Assembly (NCBI GenBank): GCA_938049385.1
Contig: CALIBQ010000007.1
Coordinates: forward strand, 1 to 64,000
Source: an uncultured Anaerolineae bacterium
Lineage (GTDB): Bacteria; Chloroflexota; Anaerolineae; JACIWP01
Direction: 5' to 3'
DNA length: 64,000 nt
Part shown: one piece after another, positions 26,534 to 38,009 of the stretch
Position numbering within the stretch: position 1 is the first letter of the stretch
How the letters are laid out: each line of letters begins with the position of its first letter
Translations under genes and position numbers: made by a program
Notes under the pieces: generated by a model
The model's database searches: none
What the model saw: the letters and a program-made list of their open reading frames with translations, nothing else
Told to the model about the DNA's origin: nothing

Positions 26534-27472
26534 TCAGGCGGTCGCCCGTCTGCCGGTCAGCCGGCGGAAGAGCCGGCCGAAATCTCCCTGCTCCCAGGAG
26601 ACCAGCAGAGGCACCGCATTGAAGATGGACGAGTAGGTGCCGCTGACCATGCCCACCAGCAGGACGGATGCGAACTGCTTCATCGTCTGGCCGCCGAAGA
26701 GCAGGATGGCGATGAGCACAAAGATGGCATTCAACTGGGTGGCCAGGGAGCGGTGTAGGGTCTCCAGCAGACTGCGGTTGACCACTACCTCGAAAGGCTC
26801 GCCGCGCCGTTTGGGGATGTTCTCGCGGATGCGGTCGAAGACCACGATGGTATCCTGCACGGAGAAGCCGATGACGGTCAGGATGGCAGTCAGGAAGAGG
26901 GCATCCACCTCCCAGCCGGCGATGAGGCCCATCAGGGCGAAGAAGCCGGATGCCACCAGCACATCGTGCACCATGGCGGCGATGGCGCAGACGCCGTAGC
27001 GGAAGGCATTGGGCACGCGGCGGAAGGCCAGGATGATGAAGACCAGGATGACGATGGCCGCGGCGACCGTGGCGATGAAGGCGGTGCGGGTAACGATGGC
27101 GCCAATGGTGGGGCCAACCAGCTCATAACGCAGTTCTTCCGCCTGCCCGAACTTGGCGAACAGCGCCTGTGCGATCTGGGTCTTTACCTCCGGTTCCAGC
27201 GGCTTACAGCGAATCAGGGCGGTGTAACCGTCAGTGGTGGTCTGCACTGTGGTGTCGCTGTAGCCTTGGTCCACGAAGACCTGGCGCACCTCCGCCGGCG
27301 TCACCGGTTGGGGGAAGCGCAGTTCCCATAAGGTGCCGCCGGTGAAGTCAATGCTCAGACGGAAGATGGTGCCGACCTGCGTCAGCGAGATGATCATGGC
27401 GATGATGCCCAGGCTGATGAGCACACCCGAAAGGATGAAATACCATTTTCGTTTTCCGACGATGTCAAACAT
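26534..27472 (-). CDS. secF: Protein translocase subunit SecF
   Basis: 312 residues with six predicted membrane helices. The family features are visible: IDFTGGTLWELRF in the first periplasmic part, ATVAAAIVILVFIILAFR (TM2), the TM4 motif FLTAILTVIGFSVQDTIVVF followed by DRIRENIPKRR, and RSLATQLNAIFVLIAILLFG. With SecD it uses the proton-motive force to finish preprotein export, which suits a genome with so many secreted proteins. It lies 54 bp downstream of secD. Confidence 0.96.
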   Translation of the reverse strand: MFDIVGKRKWYFILSGVLISLGIIAMIISLTQVGTIFRLSIDFTGGTLWELRFPQPVTPAEVRQVFVDQGYSDTTVQTTTDGYTALIRCKPLEPEVKTQIAQALFAKFGQAEELRYELVGPTIGAIVTRTAFIATVAAAIVILVFIILAFRRVPNAFRYGVCAIAAMVHDVLVASGFFALMGLIAGWEVDALFLTAILTVIGFSVQDTIVVFDRIRENIPKRRGEPFEVVVNRSLLETLHRSLATQLNAIFVLIAILLFGGQTMKQFASVLLVGMVSGTYSSIFNAVPLLVSWEQGDFGRLFRRLTGRRATA

Positions 27473-27526
27473 GGAGCCTCCCTGCGAACATGTCCATGGA
27501 TTCTTGCGTTTCTTCCATCCGCCGGC

Positions 27527-28966
<1,440 letters not shown>

Positions 28967-29066
28967 GTACCAGCGATCCTCCCCGAAAAGTGCCGCGCGG
29001 CAGTTTTCTCTTAACACACAAAGGCCGGCGCTGGCCGGCAGTGCGCCCGTAAGCGCAACATAACCC

Positions 29067-29095
29067 ATTGTAATCCCTTCAGCATCATTTGTCAA
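29067..29095 (-). promoter_or_regulatory. Promoter for secDF-thiI
   Basis: Minus strand: TTGACA (29095-29090), 17-bp spacer, TACAAT (29072-29067). Leader about 95 nt. Confidence 0.75.
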
Positions 29096-29162
29096 AACAA
29101 CCGCCATCCCGGACGGCCGGCGGCCGTACGCCCTTTCTACCGCCAGGCGAGATATCGGGTTT

Positions 29163-29191
29163 TTGTATCTTGCCCCAATTTGTGCTACACT
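29163..29191 (+). promoter_or_regulatory. Promoter for the secreted Ig-like protein
   Basis: TTGTAT (29163-29168), 17-bp spacer, TACACT (29186-29191), divergent from the secD promoter. Confidence 0.6.
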
Positions 29192-29223
29192 ATGATGTCT
29201 GAAACTTTCAGCGAGGGGAATCT

Positions 29224-29970
29224 ATGCAGCGGATCACAGCGCTGGCGTTGGTAATACTGCTGGTGGTGGTCGTATCGGCCGGCCTCCTGGGAAGCGCCTA
29301 CGCCGCGCCTCCCTACCAGGGGCTGGCGGTCATCACGTCGCCCCAGAGCCTGACCACGGTGCGCGGCGCAGTGGTCATCGAGGGCAGTGCCTCCCATCCC
29401 GAGTTCTGGAAATACGAGGTGCACTACGCATCTGAGCCCAATCCCACCAACTGGGTGCTGATCGGGAGCGTGCACGAGACGCCGGTGGTCAACGGCCGGC
29501 TCGAAGTGTGGGACACCACGCTAGTGCCGGACGGCACATACAGCCTGCGCCTGCGGGTGGCGCGGCGCGACGGCAACTACGACGAATACTACGTGCGGCA
29601 GTTGACCGTCGCCAACACGCGTCCCACCGAGACCCCCACGCCGGCGGAGACGCCCACGCCCACCATCACGCCGACGCCGATCCCGCCGACCCCGACCGTG
29701 GTGATCGAACAGCCGAAGCGCATCACGCCGCCGGCCAGCCCCAGCCCCGGCGTGACAGCCGCTGTGCCGCAGGCCACCCCGACGCCGGCCGCGACGGCGG
29801 CCTTCAACCCCAAGGTGCTTGGGGATGCCTTCTGCCTGGGGAGCAAGATTGCTTTCGCCGCATTCGCCGTGCTGGGCGGGCTGGCCCTGATGCGCTACAT
29901 CCTGCGCGCCCTGGTGCGCGCCGCGGCTCGCGGCCTACGCCGCCAACCCAGAGATGAGGATGACGAGTGA
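29224..29970 (+). CDS. Secreted/anchored protein with one Ig-like domain, P/T stalk and C-terminal membrane helix
   Basis: 248 residues; GAGGGG precedes the ATG. The N-terminal signal peptide (ALALVILLVVVVSAGLLG) is followed by an Ig-like domain (residues about 36-130: GLAVITSPQSLTTVRGAVVI, YEVHYASEPNPTNWVLIGS, DTTLVPDGTYSLRLRVARRD). A Thr/Pro stalk covers about 135-190, then a hydrophobic helix (KIAFAAFAVLGGLALMRYIL) and a basic end RRQPRDEDDE. This places the Ig domain outside the cell on a stalk. Function unknown; similar domains end penicillin-binding proteins in some Chloroflexota (from memory, unchecked). Confidence 0.75.
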   Translation: MQRITALALVILLVVVVSAGLLGSAYAAPPYQGLAVITSPQSLTTVRGAVVIEGSASHPEFWKYEVHYASEPNPTNWVLIGSVHETPVVNGRLEVWDTTLVPDGTYSLRLRVARRDGNYDEYYVRQLTVANTRPTETPTPAETPTPTITPTPIPPTPTVVIEQPKRITPPASPSPGVTAAVPQATPTPAATAAFNPKVLGDAFCLGSKIAFAAFAVLGGLALMRYILRALVRAAARGLRRQPRDEDDE

Positions 29971-30001
29971 CGTGCGCCGGCCCATTTCATCCTACACCGC
30001 T

Positions 30002-30036
30002 GTCATGGGGCTAGTCGTCGCGATTAGCCCCGTGAC
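30002..30036 (+). terminator. Hairpin downstream of the Ig-like gene
   Basis: GTCATGGGGCTA ... TAGCCCCGTGAC, 12-bp stem with one G-T pair, followed by ATTCGTAA. Precedes pth by 14 bp, so it may attenuate rather than end transcription. Confidence 0.5.
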
Positions 30037-30050
30037 ATTCGTAAGGCAGC

Positions 30051-30659
30051 ATGCAGATATCCATGGAATGGAAGGTGATTGTCGGATTGGGCAACCCAGG
30101 CGCGCGCTACGCGCGCAGCCGCCATAACGTCGGCTTTCACTGCGTGGATGCGCTGGCCGGCGCCCACGGCCTGACGTTTTCCATGGAGCCGCGCCTGCAT
30201 GCCCAGATCGCCCAGGGCACCATCGCCGGCGTGCCGGTACTGCTCGCCAAGCCTATGACCTACATGAATCTGAGCGGCAAGGCGGTGCGGGCGGTCCTGC
30301 ATTACTACCGCCGCACGCCGGCGGACCTGCTGGTGATCTACGACGACCTGGACCTGCCGCTGGGGAAGGCCCGCATGCGGCCGGCCGGCGGAAGCGGCGG
30401 CCATAAAGGCATGCAGTCTATTATCCAATCGCTGGGCACCGAAGAGTTTGCCCGACTGCGCATCGGCATCGGCCGGCCGAGCGCCGGCGACCCTGCCGAC
30501 TACGTCCTGCAGGATTTCACGACGGACGAGTCCATCGAAATTGCTCGGGCCGTTGACCGGGCCTTGGAGGCCATCCGGCTCTGGCTTCAGGGCAACCTGG
30601 ATGCGGCCATGAATCATATCAACCGCCCGATGGAGGGCCAGCGGATAGAGAGAAGTTGA
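30051..30659 (+). CDS. pth: Peptidyl-tRNA hydrolase
   Basis: 202 residues (ATG 30063, giving MEWKVIVGLGNPG, is an equally good start). Family motifs: GLGNPGARYARSRHNVGF with the catalytic His in RHNVGF, KPMTYMNLSGKAV, DDLDLPLGKARMRPAGGSGG and HKGMQSIIQSLGT. It releases peptides from tRNAs after abortive translation. The last bases overlap the TTG start of mfd (TTGA); this pth-mfd pairing is common in bacteria. Confidence 0.96.
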   Translation: MQISMEWKVIVGLGNPGARYARSRHNVGFHCVDALAGAHGLTFSMEPRLHAQIAQGTIAGVPVLLAKPMTYMNLSGKAVRAVLHYYRRTPADLLVIYDDLDLPLGKARMRPAGGSGGHKGMQSIIQSLGTEEFARLRIGIGRPSAGDPADYVLQDFTTDESIEIARAVDRALEAIRLWLQGNLDAAMNHINRPMEGQRIERS

Positions 30660-33600
30660 AGCTCAGCGGTTTACTGGAACTTCTGCGCGAGCGGCCGGCC
30701 TATCAGGCCCTGCTCGACGCCTTACAAGCGGATATCCCAGGCTGGCGCGGCCAGACGCGGCCGCTCCAACTGCTCAAGAGCGCCCGCCCTTACCTGATCG
30801 CCGCCCTGGCACAGCACCTGCGGCGCCCTATCCTCATCGTGACGGGCCGGCCCCAGCGCGCCGCGCAACTGCACACCCATCTGCGGCAGTGGCTGCCGGC
30901 ATCCGAGGTGCACCTCTTCAGCGCCGCTGACCCCCTCCCTTATGAGAAGGTCCCCTGGGGCGGGGAGACCATCTTCCAGCGCCTGAATGCCCTGGCGGCC
31001 CTGGCGCCCTACTTCACCAGCTCCCCAACGCCGGCCGCCAATGAGGAGCCTCCCATCGTCGTGACCTCGGCGCGCGCCCTGCTCAGCCTGACCATCCCCC
31101 GCCGGGAGTTCATCCTGGGCCTGCGCGTCCTGCGCCAGGGCCAGCAGGTCAACCTGGTCAAACTGCTGGAGAGCCTGGTCGCCATGGGCTATCAGCCGGC
31201 GCAGTTGGTCGAGGAACCGGGAACCTTCAGCCGGCGCGGCGGTATTATTGACTTTTTCCCGCCCACCGAACGCTGGCCGGTGCGCATGGAGCTGTTCGGC
31301 GATGAGATCGATTCCCTGCGCCAGTTCGACCCATCCACCCAACGCTCCATGCAGGCCATCCCATCTGTAACGCTGGTGCCGGCCAACGAGGCCTTGCCCA
31401 AATTCGGGCCGCAGGCCGCTGAACGGCTCGAGCATCTCGCGCTGGAGGCCTGCCAGACGGTGGCCGCGGCGGACTTCCGCCGCGATATCGAGCGGTTGGC
31501 CGCCGGCGAGACCTTCAAAGGCATCGAATTCTACCTGCCCTACCTGTACTCCCAACCTGGGCGCCTGCTCGATTACCTGCCGGACGCCGGCCTGCTCATC
31601 GTCGAGGATATGGCCGAGCTGGACGAGGCCGCCCGGGAGTTCATGAAGCAGGCCGAGGACAACCGCCAGACCGTCCTGCGCACCGGTGACCTGCCGCCCG
31701 ACTTCGCCGCCACCCACTGGGATTGGGCGGAGGAGAAAGAGCGCATCACCGCCCGGGCCGACCTGGACCTGGGCTACGGCCTGGAGGCGGAGGAGGAATC
31801 CCTGCCGCCGCTGGCCGAGCTGTTCACGCCGGCGCCTCACTACGGCGGCCGGCTCAAGCAGATCGTGAGCGAAAGCGATGAGATGGCGCGCGCTGGCGAG
31901 CGCGTGGTCATCGTCAGCCGGCAGTCGCGCCGGCTGGCCGAGCTGTTCCTGGAAGCCGGCCGGCCCATCGCCGAGGTCGAGGAAATCGCCCAGCCCCCGG
32001 CCCCGGGCACCATCACCCTCCTGCGCGGGGTGCTGTCCGAAGGATGGACGCTGGACCATGTTTGGCCGGCGGAGGCCGAGGCGCCCGCCGGCCCGGCCAC
32101 GGTGTTGCTGACCGACACCGAGCTGTTCGGCTGGTCCAAGCCAGAGAGCCGTCAGCGCCGGCGTGCTCGCGGCCTCTCCCCCGAAGCCTTCTTCTCCGAT
32201 GTGTCCCCCGGCGATTATGTGGTGCATGTGGAGCACGGCATCGGCATTTATCGCGGTCTGGTGCGCATGACGGTGGACGGCATCGAGCGGGAATACCTGC
32301 AGGTGGATTATGCCGCCGGCGACCGTCTGTTCGTTCCGGTGCACCAGGCAGACCGTCTGGCGCGCTATGTCGGTCCGGAGGGGGGCACCCCGCCGCTCAG
32401 CCGGCTGGGTACCGGTGAATGGGAGCAGACCAAGGCCCGCGCCCAGAAAGCGGTGCAGGACCTGGCGCGCGAACTGCTGGAGCTGTACGCCGCACGCGCC
32501 GCCGCCCAGGGCCATGCCTTCCAGCCCGATACCCCCTGGCAGGCAGAGATGGAAGAGGCCTTCCCCTATACGGAAACGCCGGACCAGTTAATGGCCATCG
32601 AAGAGGTGAAGGCCGATATGGAGCGGCCGCTCCCCATGGATCGCCTCATCTGCGGCGATGTGGGCTACGGCAAGACCGAGGTCGCCCTGCGCTCCGCCTT
32701 CAAGGCCGTGATGGACGGCAAGCAGGTGGCGGTGCTGGTGCCCACCACAGTGCTGGCGCAGCAGCATTACAAGCGCTTTCAGGAGCGCCTGGCGGCCTTC
32801 CCGGTCATCGTCGAGATGCTCTCACGCTTCCGCTCCAAGCAGGAGCAGGAGCGCATCCTGCAGGACCTGGCCGCCGGCAAGATTGACATCATCATCGGCA
32901 CCCACCGCCTGCTCCAGAAAGACGTGAAGTTCAAAGACCTGGGACTGGTCATCATTGACGAGGAACAGCGCTTCGGCGTGACCCACAAGGAGCGCCTTAA
33001 ACAACTGCGCAAGGAAGTGGACGTGCTGACGCTCACCGCCACACCCATCCCGCGCACTCTGCATATGTCGCTGGTCGGCCTGCGCGACATGAGCACCATT
33101 GACACGCCGCCGGAGGAGCGCCTGCCCATCAAGACGATCCTGGCCCCCTACGATGACAATCTGGTGCGGCAGGCCATCCTGCGGGAGCTGGAGCGGGGCG
33201 GTCAGGTGTACTTCGTACACAACCGCGTGCAGGGCATCGAAATCATCGCTCGCAAGCTCCAGAAGCTGGTGCCGGAGGCCACCTTCGCCATCGCCCATGG
33301 GCAGATGCCGGAGAAAGAGCTGGCGCAGGTGATGTGGGACTTCGCCAACGGGGAATACGATGTGCTGGTGTGCACCACCATTATCGAGAGCGGCATTGAC
33401 ATCCCCAACGTCAACACCATCATCATTCATCGGGCGGATACCTTCGGCCTGGCCCAGTTGTATCAACTGCGCGGGCGGGTGGGGCGCGGCGCGGCGCGCG
33501 CCTATGCCTACCTGCTGTATGACAAGCATCATCCGTTAAGCCCGGTGGCGCGCCGCCGGCTGGAAGCCATCGCGGAGGCCACCGAGCTGGGTGCCGGCTT

Positions 33601-34252
33601 CCGCATCGCCCTGGAGGACCTGGAAATCCGCGGCGCCGGCGAAATACTGGGCGCGCGCCAGCACGGTCACATCGCCGCCATCGGCCTGGATATGTACTCC
33701 CGGCTCCTCTCGCAGGCCATCCAGGAACTGCGCGAGGGCAAGACGCCAGAGGAGGAAGGACGGAAAAAGAAGCCGGGTGCCGGCTGGCGCCGGCCTCAGC
33801 TCCCCAGCACCATCGGTGCCGATCAGCCGCTGGTGCTCATTGACCTGCCGCTGGTGGCGTATATTCCGGAAAGTTATATTCAGGAAGAGTCCCTGCGCCT
33901 GCAGATGTACCGCCGGCTGGCAGAGCTGACTACCCACGCCGAGATAGATGAACTGGCGGCGGAACTGCGGGACCGCTTCGGCCCCCTGCCGGCGGAGCTG
34001 GAGAACCTCTTCTACCAACTGCACGTGCGGGCCGACGCCCTGCAGTTAGGCATCGAGGCCATCGTGCGGGAAAATAACAGCCTGGTGATCCGCTGTATCG
34101 GCTTGGAACTGATTGACCGCGAAGCGCTCCAGCAGAGGCTGGGGAGCAGTGCCAAGGTAGCGCGCCGGCATATCGCCATCCCGCTGGACGAGCAGGGTTT
34201 CTGGCGAGAGGTGCTGGCCAAGGTGCTGGGAGAACTGGCGGTAGCTACTTGA
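30656..34252 (+). CDS. mfd: Transcription-repair coupling factor
   Basis: 1198 residues from TTG 30656, overlapping the pth stop. The N-terminal UvrB-homology part includes [20 protein letters not shown]. The RNA-polymerase interaction domain is [19 protein letters not shown]. The RecG-like translocase has [19 protein letters not shown] (Walker A), [18 protein letters not shown] (DEEQ) and [10 protein letters not shown] (motif VI). The C-terminal TRCF domain starts near residue 1050. It pushes stalled RNA polymerase off DNA lesions and recruits UvrA. Full length compared with E. coli (1148). Confidence 0.97.
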   Translation: MKLSGLLELLRERPAYQALLDALQADIPGWRGQTRPLQLLKSARPYLIAALAQHLRRPILIVTGRPQRAAQLHTHLRQWLPASEVHLFSAADPLPYEKVPWGGETIFQRLNALAALAPYFTSSPTPAANEEPPIVVTSARALLSLTIPRREFILGLRVLRQGQQVNLVKLLESLVAMGYQPAQLVEEPGTFSRRGGIIDFFPPTERWPVRMELFGDEIDSLRQFDPSTQRSMQAIPSVTLVPANEALPKFGPQAAERLEHLALEACQTVAAADFRRDIERLAAGETFKGIEFYLPYLYSQPGRLLDYLPDAGLLIVEDMAELDEAAREFMKQAEDNRQTVLRTGDLPPDFAATHWDWAEEKERITARADLDLGYGLEAEEESLPPLAELFTPAPHYGGRLKQIVSESDEMARAGERVVIVSRQSRRLAELFLEAGRPIAEVEEIAQPPAPGTITLLRGVLSEGWTLDHVWPAEAEAPAGPATVLLTDTELFGWSKPESRQRRRARGLSPEAFFSDVSPGDYVVHVEHGIGIYRGLVRMTVDGIEREYLQVDYAAGDRLFVPVHQADRLARYVGPEGGTPPLSRLGTGEWEQTKARAQKAVQDLARELLELYAARAAAQGHAFQPDTPWQAEMEEAFPYTETPDQLMAIEEVKADMERPLPMDRLICGDVGYGKTEVALRSAFKAVMDGKQVAVLVPTTVLAQQHYKRFQERLAAFPVIVEMLSRFRSKQEQERILQDLAAGKIDIIIGTHRLLQKDVKFKDLGLVIIDEEQRFGVTHKERLKQLRKEVDVLTLTATPIPRTLHMSLVGLRDMSTIDTPPEERLPIKTILAPYDDNLVRQAILRELERGGQVYFVHNRVQGIEIIARKLQKLVPEATFAIAHGQMPEKELAQVMWDFANGEYDVLVCTTIIESGIDIPNVNTIIIHRADTFGLAQLYQLRGRVGRGAARAYAYLLYDKHHPLSPVARRRLEAIAEATELGAGFRIALEDLEIRGAGEILGARQHGHIAAIGLDMYSRLLSQAIQELREGKTPEEEGRKKKPGAGWRRPQLPSTIGADQPLVLIDLPLVAYIPESYIQEESLRLQMYRRLAELTTHAEIDELAAELRDRFGPLPAELENLFYQLHVRADALQLGIEAIVRENNSLVIRCIGLELIDREALQQRLGSSAKVARRHIAIPLDEQGFWREVLAKVLGELAVAT

Positions 34253-34262
34253 GGCGCGGGTT

Positions 34263-35096
34263 TCAGAGGTCGCGGCGTTGGAACAGCCGCACGGCGGCGG
34301 CCAGGATGACCAGGACGTACAGGAAGGTATAGATCACCATGGCTGGGCTGGGCGCGCTGCCGGCTCCAAAGGGAGACATGCCGAACTCCCGCACGAAGCT
34401 TGGCTGCATCAGATACGCGGCGCGCTTCCACATCGCCTCGGCCGGCACCAACAGGCTCACAACGATGCCCACCTGCACCGCGGAGGCATTCTGGAAAATC
34501 GCCCCGAACTCCTCCATCCAGCCGGCGGCGAAGGCCAGGCCGTACAGCATCAGCACCACTACACCGTTCGCCAGCGCCGCCAGATAGGTGCTCCCCAACA
34601 GTGATAGGGTCATCACCACCGTGCCGCACAGGATCATCAGCGCTGTCCCCTGCACGATGTTGGGCGGGATGTGCCGGGCGATGAGCCAGGTGATGAGCGA
34701 CAGGCCGGCGCAGAGGAACAGGATGAACAGGCTCAGCATCGCCAGCAGGCCCAACCACTTACCTACCACGATCTCCCACCGGCGCAGGGGTTTGGTCACT
34801 ATGGTGTGAATGGTGCCCGAGGATATCTCGCCGGAGAGGGTATCCACAGAGATAATGACCGCCAGCATAACGCCCAGGAAGTTGATGGCATAAAGCCCCA
34901 TCAGCGCGAAGCCGTTAGCGGCGCCGATGGCTTGGGTGCTGAGTGGGCCGGCAAAGCGCGCCATATCCTGGTACATCAAGTAATAGCCCAGGGCGAACAC
35001 GCCCAGAAACAGCAGGCCCAGCAGTGCCCCGATCCATACCAGCCGGCGCTGGCGAGCCTCGTGAAAGGTCATCTCCGCAATCAGCCAGATTTTCAT
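34263..35096 (-). CDS. ABC transporter permease (ABC-2 type)
   Basis: 277 residues from ATG 35096, overlapping the ATPase stop (ATGA). About six membrane helices (WIGALLGLLFLGVFALGYYL, AINFLGVMLAVIISVDTL, MLSLFILFLCAGLSLITWL, ALMILCGTVVMTLSLLGST). The conserved ABC-2 phrase SGEISSGTIHTIVTKPLRRW lies after TM2. It forms the membrane channel for the ATPase encoded just upstream. Substrate unknown. Last gene of the sigma/anti-sigma/ABC operon. Confidence 0.88.
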   Translation of the reverse strand: MKIWLIAEMTFHEARQRRLVWIGALLGLLFLGVFALGYYLMYQDMARFAGPLSTQAIGAANGFALMGLYAINFLGVMLAVIISVDTLSGEISSGTIHTIVTKPLRRWEIVVGKWLGLLAMLSLFILFLCAGLSLITWLIARHIPPNIVQGTALMILCGTVVMTLSLLGSTYLAALANGVVVLMLYGLAFAAGWMEEFGAIFQNASAVQVGIVVSLLVPAEAMWKRAAYLMQPSFVREFGMSPFGAGSAPSPAMVIYTFLYVLVILAAAVRLFQRRDL

Positions 35097-36001
35097 CGCT
35101 CGCCTTCCACAATCTGGACGAACAGGTCTTCCAGCGGGCGGCGGCACGGCGTGAGAGCATACAGCCGCGCACCGTTCTCTACCAGCCAGGACGCAATGGC
35201 CGGCAGTGCTTCCTCCTTCGCCGCCTCCAGGAGCACCCGGTCATTCCCCTCCTGCCGCACGACGCGCCCCCAGCGCGCCAGGCCGGCGGTAAGCTCCGGC
35301 GTCAGCCCCTGGGCGCGTATTTCCACCTGCAGGGTCCCGCCGGCCAGCTCTTCCAGCGTGCCGACGCGTACCAGCTCCCCCTGGCGGATGATGCCCACCC
35401 GGTCGCAGACCGCCTCCACCTCGCCCAGCATATGGGAGTTCAGGAAAACGGTCACGCCGGCATCCCGCAGTTGGCGGATGATTTCCCGCACTTCCCGCCG
35501 GCCCAGCGGGTCCAGACCGGAGGTCGGTTCATCCAGGAAAACGACCCTTGGGTGATTGAGCAGGGCCTGCGCCAGCCCGAGGCGCTGGAGCATGCCCTTG
35601 GAAAATTTGGCCAGCCGCGTGCGCTCCCAGCCGGCCAGCCCCACCCGCTCTAGAAGCTCCGGGATGCGCCGGCGGCGCTCCTCCGCCGGCATGCTGTACA
35701 TACGAGCGTGATAGTCCAGAAAGTCCGCGGCAGTGAGCCAGGGATGGAAGCGGAAATGCTCCGGCAGAAAGCCGATATGGGCCATAGCGGCCGGGTCCCC
35801 CGGCCGGCGCCCCAGGACAAAGGCCTGGCCGGCGCTTGGCCGGACCAGGCCCAACAGCATTTTAACGGTGGTGGTTTTGCCGGCGCCGTTGGCCCCCAGG
35901 AACCCGAACACCTCGCCCTGGCGGACCTGCAGGTTCAGGTCTGCCACCGCCACAGTGCGCCCGTATTCTTTGCGTAGGGAGATCGCCTCAATGGCCCACA
36001 T
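35093..36001 (-). CDS. ABC transporter ATP-binding protein
   Basis: 302 residues. Walker A GANGAGKTTTVKMLLGL, Q-loop IGFLPEHFRF, a signature degenerate from LSGGQ (FSKGMLQRLGLAQAL), Walker B VVFLDEPTSGLDP and switch His in VFLNSHMLGEVE. The last 80 residues are an extra domain typical of drug/lipid ABC-2 exporters (DrrA/CcmA-like). It lies 12 bp after the anti-sigma gene, suggesting the ECF system controls or senses this exporter. Confidence 0.93.
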   Translation of the reverse strand: MWAIEAISLRKEYGRTVAVADLNLQVRQGEVFGFLGANGAGKTTTVKMLLGLVRPSAGQAFVLGRRPGDPAAMAHIGFLPEHFRFHPWLTAADFLDYHARMYSMPAEERRRRIPELLERVGLAGWERTRLAKFSKGMLQRLGLAQALLNHPRVVFLDEPTSGLDPLGRREVREIIRQLRDAGVTVFLNSHMLGEVEAVCDRVGIIRQGELVRVGTLEELAGGTLQVEIRAQGLTPELTAGLARWGRVVRQEGNDRVLLEAAKEEALPAIASWLVENGARLYALTPCRRPLEDLFVQIVEGER

Positions 36002-36013
36002 AACTTACAAGCC

Positions 36014-37093
36014 TCAGCGCAGGGATTCGGCAATATGCACCAGCTCGGACCCCCTCAATCTGCCGGCCACCATGTATATCACATCGTCCTTCTGCCACAG
36101 CAGGGTGCGCATGGGTTCGCCGGCTTCCTCCGCCACTTCTTCCAGCAGGACACCAGCAGACCCATCCACCGATACTTCGCGGAACGCGGCCAGGTTGGTC
36201 GGCACAGGGATGACCAGCGTGCAGGTCCAGTCCACACTGCCGGCCAGCCGGCGGGCTTCCTCCGCCGGAACGCCCAGGGCACGCAGGGCCGCCTCACCGA
36301 ACACTGCCGGGTCGACTGCCGGCTCCACTGCGGCGGTGGGATTGAGGACCTGATAGACGGCGAAGCGCGTCTCAGTGCCGCCCTCTGCCGGCAGGCGGTA
36401 TTCCTGAAGCACGACGCTCGGGATGTCCACCTCGACGGTCAGCTTCTCCACGTTCGGCAGGGCGATATCGGTCACCCCTAGCAGTTCCAGGACACTCTGG
36501 GCCTTGTCGCGCTCCACCTCATAGCGGATAGCCGGCCCCGCCGCCACGCTGAATTCCTTCCGGACAGCGCCGTCCGGCAGATAACCGGGCACCCGTACGC
36601 GAAAGCCGGCCAGGCGCGAGGCTTCGTTCGCATCTTTGACCCGCACCGGGTCACTCGGCTCCCGCAGGAAAGTCGGCTCTCCCAGGAAGCCCTGTTCCAT
36701 CAGCGCCTCGAGACTCTCCAGCTTGCCCTGCTGGGCTTCCCACTGTTCCGGCGATATGGGGATGATGGTGATTTTCTGGAGCCGGAAGATGCCCAGAAAA
36801 TCCGCGGCTGCCTGCCGCACGGAAGCAAAGCTGAACAACACAGCTAACAGGACGACCACGATGATACCGGCGGCTGCCGGCATCCACCATCGTGGCCTTG
36901 CGGTACTGCGATTCATTATCCACCTCCTTGCAAGTGGATTATATGTCGTTCCAGGCCTGCTCGCCAATGTACGGCGCATTTGTACTAATGCGGCCGGCAC
37001 GTCCGGCTCCTCGGCCGGCGGGGGATTCAGCACGTCCAGCCGTGCCAGGATGCGCCGCTCATCCAGGGGTCCGCGCCTTTCACGTTCCGGCAT
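36014..37093 (-). CDS. Membrane-bound anti-sigma factor, DUF4367-like
   Basis: 359 residues from ATG 37093 (AAAGGAGGG upstream), overlapping the sigma gene by 14 bp. The short cytoplasmic N-terminus (DERRILARLDVL) lacks a zinc-finger HxxxCxxC motif. One membrane helix (AAAGIIVVVLLAVLFSFAS) is followed by an extracytoplasmic domain ending in LLWQKDDVIYMVAGRL and LVHIAESL, the DUF4367 signature. A second start at 36916 has AAGGAGGTGG just upstream and would give a 300-residue protein lacking most of the sigma-binding tail. It presumably holds the sigma factor inactive until an envelope signal. Confidence 0.78.
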   Translation of the reverse strand: MPERERRGPLDERRILARLDVLNPPPAEEPDVPAALVQMRRTLASRPGTTYNPLARRWIMNRSTARPRWWMPAAAGIIVVVLLAVLFSFASVRQAAADFLGIFRLQKITIIPISPEQWEAQQGKLESLEALMEQGFLGEPTFLREPSDPVRVKDANEASRLAGFRVRVPGYLPDGAVRKEFSVAAGPAIRYEVERDKAQSVLELLGVTDIALPNVEKLTVEVDIPSVVLQEYRLPAEGGTETRFAVYQVLNPTAAVEPAVDPAVFGEAALRALGVPAEEARRLAGSVDWTCTLVIPVPTNLAAFREVSVDGSAGVLLEEVAEEAGEPMRTLLWQKDDVIYMVAGRLRGSELVHIAESLR

Positions 37094-37661
37094 GGTCTGC
37101 CCTCCTTTCTTCCTCCATCAACATCCGCTCATACACTTTCTGGAAAGCCTCCGCCGCTCGCGTCAGGATAGTACCGACCGAGCCTGGCGCGATGCCCAGG
37201 ACATCCGCGACCTCCCGATAGCTCAGGCCGGCATGGCGCAGTAACAGGGCCTGCGCCTGCACCGGCTTTAGGCATGCCAGCACCTTTCGTACCCGCTCCT
37301 GCTCGGCGCGATGCTCCACATACTCGTCTGGGCTAGCCAATGACTGCGCCTCGTGTGCTTCGATAGAGAGGCGTTGGTTGCGCCGTTCACGCCGGCCGTT
37401 CTCCCTCAGCCAGTTGAAGGCCAGATGCGTCGCCACGCGGAACAGCCAGGCGCGCACGTTGTGCTCACGCTGGGGCGGGAAGCGCTGTTGATACAGCCGC
37501 AGGAAAGTCTCCTGCGCCAGGTCCTCCGCCGCCGGCCCAGAGCCCACGATGCGGTACACATAGCGGTATATTTCGGCGTAACAGCGCCGGAAAATCCCCT
37601 CAAAGACGTCCTCGTCCCAGGGAGCACCGGGCGCCGGCAAAGGCTCAAGGCTCGCGTTCAT
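37080..37661 (-). CDS. ECF-type RNA polymerase sigma factor
   Basis: 193 residues. Region 2: FEGIFRRCYAEIYRYVYRIV, AEDLAQETFLRLYQ and VRAWLFRVATHLAFNWLRE. Region 4: LLRHAGLSYREVADVLGIAP then SVGTILTRA, the helix-turn-helix that contacts -35 DNA. A normal ECF length with a linker carrying many acidic residues. It directs transcription of an envelope-stress or resistance regulon and probably its own operon. Only a weak AT-rich stretch (TTTAATATATAG, minus strand, about 37685) precedes it. Confidence 0.93.
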   Translation of the reverse strand: MNASLEPLPAPGAPWDEDVFEGIFRRCYAEIYRYVYRIVGSGPAAEDLAQETFLRLYQQRFPPQREHNVRAWLFRVATHLAFNWLRENGRRERRNQRLSIEAHEAQSLASPDEYVEHRAEQERVRKVLACLKPVQAQALLLRHAGLSYREVADVLGIAPGSVGTILTRAAEAFQKVYERMLMEEERRADHAGT

Positions 37662-37731
37662 CTTTCTCGCGCCCCTTTTCTATATATTAAACACCACGGA
37701 GGGCTGGGTTATGACACGGATAGGGGAAGCT

Positions 37732-37762
37732 CGCCGGCCGGGCACATTCAGCCCGGCCGGCG
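37732..37762 (-). terminator. Terminator after the AOR operon
   Basis: CGCCGGCCGGGC-acattca-GCCCGGCCGGCG, a perfect 12-bp stem, 12 bp beyond the last gene of the ferredoxin-AOR operon. No U-tract. Confidence 0.65.
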
Positions 37763-37774
37763 GGGGAAGCTGGC

Positions 37775-38002
37775 TTATCCGCCGGCGATGAGGTGGATAA
37801 CCCGCACCTCTGCCTCAGGCGGGACCGGGAAGGTGTCGAACTCCTCTTTGGGGACAATTCGCCCATTCACCGTCACGATGATCAGGGAGTAGGTGAAGTT
37901 GCACAGGCGCAGGACATCACGCACTGTCATGCCCTGGGTCCAGGGTAGCTCGCGAGTCCCGTTGACGACGATGGTAGGTGACTGGCCGGCCACTACGGTC
38001 AT
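37775..38002 (-). CDS. MoaD/ThiS-like sulfur-carrier protein
   Basis: 75 residues from ATG 38002, chosen because the longer frame overlaps the AOR gene. A beta-grasp protein: IVVNGTRELPWTQGMTVRDV, IIVTVNGRIVPKEEF, and EAEVRVIHLIAGG with the C-terminal Gly-Gly on which thiocarboxylate is formed. Directly after an aldehyde:ferredoxin oxidoreductase, it is likely dedicated to the dithiolene sulfur of the tungsten/molybdenum pyranopterin. No E1-like activating enzyme is nearby. Thiamine ThiS cannot be excluded by sequence alone. Confidence 0.83.
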   Translation of the reverse strand: MTVVAGQSPTIVVNGTRELPWTQGMTVRDVLRLCNFTYSLIIVTVNGRIVPKEEFDTFPVPPEAEVRVIHLIAGG

Positions 38003-38009
38003 GGACACT

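Noticed and set aside
30722-32515. 597-codon open frame antisense to mfd
   Set aside because: A by-product of high GC and codon bias in mfd; no recognisable domains and no start signal.
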